DNA of 7,924 nucleotides from Bacteroidales bacterium (lineage in GTDB: Bacteria; Bacteroidota; Bacteroidia; Bacteroidales; UBA3824): assembly GCA_017645985.1 (NCBI GenBank), contig JAGCNK010000196.1:1-7924 (forward strand), given 5' to 3'. Within the stretch, counting starts at the first letter, position 1. Each line of letters begins with the position of its first letter. Below the pieces are notes generated by a model. The model was given only the letters and a program-made list of their open reading frames with translations, had not been told where the DNA came from and did not search any database. Position numbers and translations under genes: made by a program. Below are positions 6,356 through 7,924 of the stretch, one piece after another.

Positions 6356-7527
6356 AGCAAATCGTTTGTTTATTATTGCTGTTTTTTATTGCTCATTGTT
6401 CCTTTGCTCAATGGTCAACAGAGACGATAACAAAAGGTTCACATCGACTGTATAATTTTTCAAGAATTATAGGAGCACCATATATCAATTTGACCGATAG
6501 CGTAACCAATAGTTTTGATAAGTTGGAAGGTGATTTAATTAGATGGGTGTCTAGAGATTTTTCTGAACGGGAAATAAAATATTATATTACAACCAAAATT
6601 GATTCTTTCAATTGCCGACAAATTGTACATAATGCAATATGGAATTTTCATCGGAGGTCATATATTCAGAGCCGAATATATTATATGAAGTTTAAACATC
6701 ACTATTTAAAACCATATAATTATCATCTTAAATTTAATCAAGTATTCAGAGATGAAGAAGCAAAACGATTTTTTAAACATCTAAGGTCTGAAAATCCGGG
6801 AATGTTGGATTCTTTGTATCAACAACAATATGATATAAAAACACGTAGTTTATTGAATGAATTAAATAGAATTGCAGTTGCTGATGCTATCTATGTTTTA
6901 GGATTAATAGATTCGTATAAAAGCATTCCTCTTTTAGAATCTATAGCAAGAGATACTTTGATGTATGAAAAAACAGAAATAGAAATAGCAAGATTAGCCT
7001 TGGCACGTCTTGGTAATAGAGCGTATGAGGATTCTATTTTAAAGTACACAACTTGTAATGATACTTTGTCTGAGTACGATTGTTATAAACAATTTAATAA
7101 TTTAGTCTATATTTGCACTCAACAATCCGCCTCTAAATTTATTGATTTTTTACGTTATACACAAGATGGAGATATAGGTGGTCGAACGATTTATAACTCT
7201 GGTGAAACGGTAAGGCTTGTCAGACGGTTTCTGTTATTTCGTAAAAAAGTTGTTTTAAACATGAGAAATGCTGTAGTTCATAAAATTTATTATGTTCCAA
7301 AGCGATTTCTTGCAACAGAATACTTATTAGCAAAGTTAGATTTCAAATTTTTTGACGGTCTGGACGAATCGTATTTTGATCCCTTTAATGTTGCATTTGA
7401 AATGGATTTTTTTGGTCGTAGTTCGAAATGTCAATATCGTTGTGTTCCTAGTAATGTTGAAAAACTGCTAACATGGTTAGAAGACAATAAAGAAAATTAT
7501 AAGTTGAATCGACGAGTGTTGTTTTGA
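4715..7527 (+). other. AT-rich block: C-terminal part of the large protein plus the 391-aa gene, a candidate exchanged module
   Basis: Hand counts on single 60-base lines give about 70% GC at 3841-3900, but about 18% at 5041-5100, 25% at 5401-5460 and 28% at 6061-6120. Codon use shifts in the same place from C-ending (GAC, AAC, TAC, ACC) to A/T-ending (GAT, AAT, TAT, ACA). The shift falls within a few tens of bases around 4715-4740, codons about 890-898, immediately after the end of the first peptidase (W866 HFQWNQIQDP). The low-GC character continues across the ATGA junction to the end of the 391-aa gene. No direct repeats or integrase genes mark the edges, so transfer by homologous recombination within the conserved upstream part is the likeliest route (inference). 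Confidence 0.55.
6352..7527 (+). CDS. Exported HEAT-like protein, candidate immunity or inhibitor partner of the C-terminal peptidase
   Basis: This encodes 391 aa. The start ATG overlaps the upstream TGA as ATGA (6352-6355) with no Shine-Dalgarno, so translation is probably coupled to the large gene. Residues 1-19 are a Sec signal (KQIVCLLLLFFIAHCSFA, cleavage before Q20). Cys16 is not in a good lipobox (His at -1), so a soluble periplasmic or exported protein is likelier than a lipoprotein. The mature part is rich in Tyr, Phe, Arg, Lys and Asn. About 174-198 (IAVADAIYVLGLIDSYKSIP) and 209-232 (EIEIARLALARLGNRAYEDS) look like two HEAT-type helical pairs, a protein-binding scaffold; the rest is not recognised. 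No catalytic motif is seen. Codon use and GC match the C-terminal half of the large gene, not its N-terminal half, suggesting that the two arrived together. HEAT-like folds occur among inhibitors and immunity proteins, but the immunity role is inference from position, composition and compartment. Confidence 0.85.
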   Translation: MKQIVCLLLLFFIAHCSFAQWSTETITKGSHRLYNFSRIIGAPYINLTDSVTNSFDKLEGDLIRWVSRDFSEREIKYYITTKIDSFNCRQIVHNAIWNFHRRSYIQSRIYYMKFKHHYLKPYNYHLKFNQVFRDEEAKRFFKHLRSENPGMLDSLYQQQYDIKTRSLLNELNRIAVADAIYVLGLIDSYKSIPLLESIARDTLMYEKTEIEIARLALARLGNRAYEDSILKYTTCNDTLSEYDCYKQFNNLVYICTQQSASKFIDFLRYTQDGDIGGRTIYNSGETVRLVRRFLLFRKKVVLNMRNAVVHKIYYVPKRFLATEYLLAKLDFKFFDGLDESYFDPFNVAFEMDFFGRSSKCQYRCVPSNVEKLLTWLEDNKENYKLNRRVLF

Positions 7528-7541
7528 TTAATAATAACTCG

Positions 7542-7583
7542 AAGTATTTTTTTTACTTTTTGTAGACAAGACAATACTTTTAT
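7542..7583 (+). terminator. Weak terminator candidate after the three-gene unit
   Basis: AAGTATT at 7542-7548 can pair perfectly with AATACTT at 7573-7579, followed by TTTATG; the loop is 24 nt and the stem is AT-rich. An alternative shorter hairpin pairs AAGTA (7542-7546) with TACTT (7554-7558) ahead of a T run. Both are weak, but this is the only terminator-like structure close to the stop codon at 7525-7527. Confidence 0.25.
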
Positions 7584-7773
7584 GCTCTTTTATATTTGTT
7601 TATATTTTTGTAATTACAATAGCACCCCAACCCTCAAACTACCAAACTCGCACATAACAATATAAACCAATGTTTTCAGCCCCTTTATTGGATATCAATA
7701 AACACTTGACAAACAGCATATTGTACCAAACCATCAAGACCCCTTCAAAGAGCGGGTGTCCCTCGGTATTGCC

Positions 7774-7790
7774 ACTATGCCAAGCATAGT
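7774..7790. repeat. Short perfect inverted repeat
   Basis: ACTATGC (7774-7780) and GCATAGT (7784-7790) form a 7-bp perfect palindrome around CAA. It is followed by TTTCC rather than a long T run, so it is a poor terminator. It may be a protein-binding site or part of the adjoining repeat element. Confidence 0.45.
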
Positions 7791-7860
7791 TTCCGTGCCT
7801 TTTAGTGTGTTCCGTGGTTAAAGATATCTTCGTTACCTTCGTTTAATTCGGTGTTAAAGA
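7791..7860 (+). repeat. Two imperfect tandem repeat units ending in GTTAAAGA
   Basis: Unit 1 (7791-7824) and unit 2 (7829-7860) follow the same pattern: TTC(C)GT, then CCTT, then a GT-rich stretch, TTC, GT and a common end GTTAAAGA. The exact shared end is 8 bp; the rest aligns with scattered substitutions and two single-base gaps. The pattern of repeated TTCGTG/TTCCGTGG followed by TTAAAG recalls short dispersed intergenic repeats seen in many Bacteroidota genomes, from memory. Confidence 0.45.
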
Positions 7861-7866
7861 AGGTAA
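7833..7866. promoter_or_regulatory. Inverted repeat just upstream of the right-edge promoter (possible operator)
   Basis: TTACCTTC (7833-7840) and GAAGGTAA (7859-7866) form a perfect 8-bp inverted repeat with an 18-nt spacer. The right arm ends three bases before the -33 TTTG, a position typical of an activator or repressor site. It overlaps the second tandem repeat unit, so it could also be a chance product of that repeat. Confidence 0.35.
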
Positions 7867-7869
7867 TAA

Positions 7870-7901
7870 TTTGGAGAAAAGAAATCAAACCGCTACCTTT
7901 G
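7870..7901 (+). promoter_or_regulatory. Consensus Bacteroidota sigma-ABfr promoter reading out of the window
   Basis: TTTG at 7870-7873 (-33 element) and TACCTTTG at 7894-7901 (-7 element, an exact match to TAnnTTTG) are separated by 20 nt, the usual spacing for the Bacteroidota primary sigma factor. Transcription would start at about 7905-7910 and proceed rightward, so the gene it serves lies beyond the right edge. Confidence 0.85.
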
Positions 7902-7924
7902 TACCAAACTATTTATAGCGAAAC

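Larger units (their letters stand above)
7528..7869. other. Gene-free intergenic stretch with repeats
   Basis: No convincing gene is present. The first ~100 bases are very AT-rich and hold a weak terminator candidate. From about 7620 to 7800 the sequence is more balanced and carries only a 31-codon - strand frame (7639-7734) without a recognisable start context. The 7791-7860 stretch consists of two imperfect repeat units, and the right edge carries a promoter. The 7620-7860 part has the look of a dispersed Bacteroidota intergenic element, which needs a genome-wide match to confirm. Confidence 0.5.

Noticed and set aside
6388..6411. Lipoprotein signal on the 391-aa protein at Cys16
   Set aside because: The residues before the Cys are I-A-H, and His at -1 does not fit a lipobox; the following SFA|Q site is a normal signal peptidase I site.
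7639..7734. 31-codon - strand frame beginning MVWYNMLFVK and ending CYVRVW
   Set aside because: It is short, has no clear ribosome site or promoter and shows no recognisable domain. Its open frame extends further upstream without a start and looks like part of a repeat element rather than a gene. A multi-genome search for conserved synonymous change could revive it.
1..7924. tRNA, rRNA, CRISPR array, transposase or integrase
   Set aside because: No cloverleaf-like or rRNA-like sequence, no regularly spaced repeats and no recombinase motif were seen on either strand.

Overview
The window reads as a chromosomal segment from a member of the Bacteroidota, most likely Bacteroidales. The reasons are the textbook Bacteroidota promoter at 7870-7901 (TTTG, 20 nt, TACCTTTG), signal peptides ending in a small residue followed by Gln, an Asn/Gly-rich tail on the first protein, and a large exported protein that resembles the TANFOR/fibronectin/HELGHG proteins of that phylum. 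Family names rest on motif reading and memory, not on a search.

Layout. Positions 1-119 hold the end of an unidentified gene, closed by a strong intrinsic terminator (140-168). A gene-free stretch (169-360) carries three long T tracts and a weak promoter candidate. It precedes a tightly packed three-gene unit, all on the + strand: a 564-aa outer-membrane beta-barrel protein (361-2055); a 1435-aa exported multidomain protein (2048-6355, 8-nt overlap, strong Shine-Dalgarno); and a 391-aa exported HEAT-like protein (6352-7527, ATGA overlap). The last ~400 bases (7528-7924) hold no convincing gene. They contain repeats, inverted repeats and, at the right edge, a consensus promoter for a gene outside the window.

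The main point of interest is the 1435-aa protein. It carries two related zinc-metallopeptidase (metzincin-like) domains: HELGH at residue 831 with NLMDY at 855, and HEMGH at residue 1379 with NFMDY at 1410. Just after the first peptidase, near base 4720, base composition falls abruptly from roughly 55-70% GC to roughly 18-30% GC, and the low-GC character continues through the third gene. The simplest reading is a chimera: a conserved export/pre-toxin N-terminal part (TANFOR-like, FN3-like, first peptidase) joined to an exchanged C-terminal peptidase module together with its downstream partner gene. That is the arrangement of a polymorphic toxin and its immunity protein. In this model the beta-barrel protein would serve the export or surface display of the large protein, and the periplasm-directed 391-aa protein would be the cognate inhibitor. 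The motifs, overlaps and composition break are seen directly; the toxin/immunity roles are inference.
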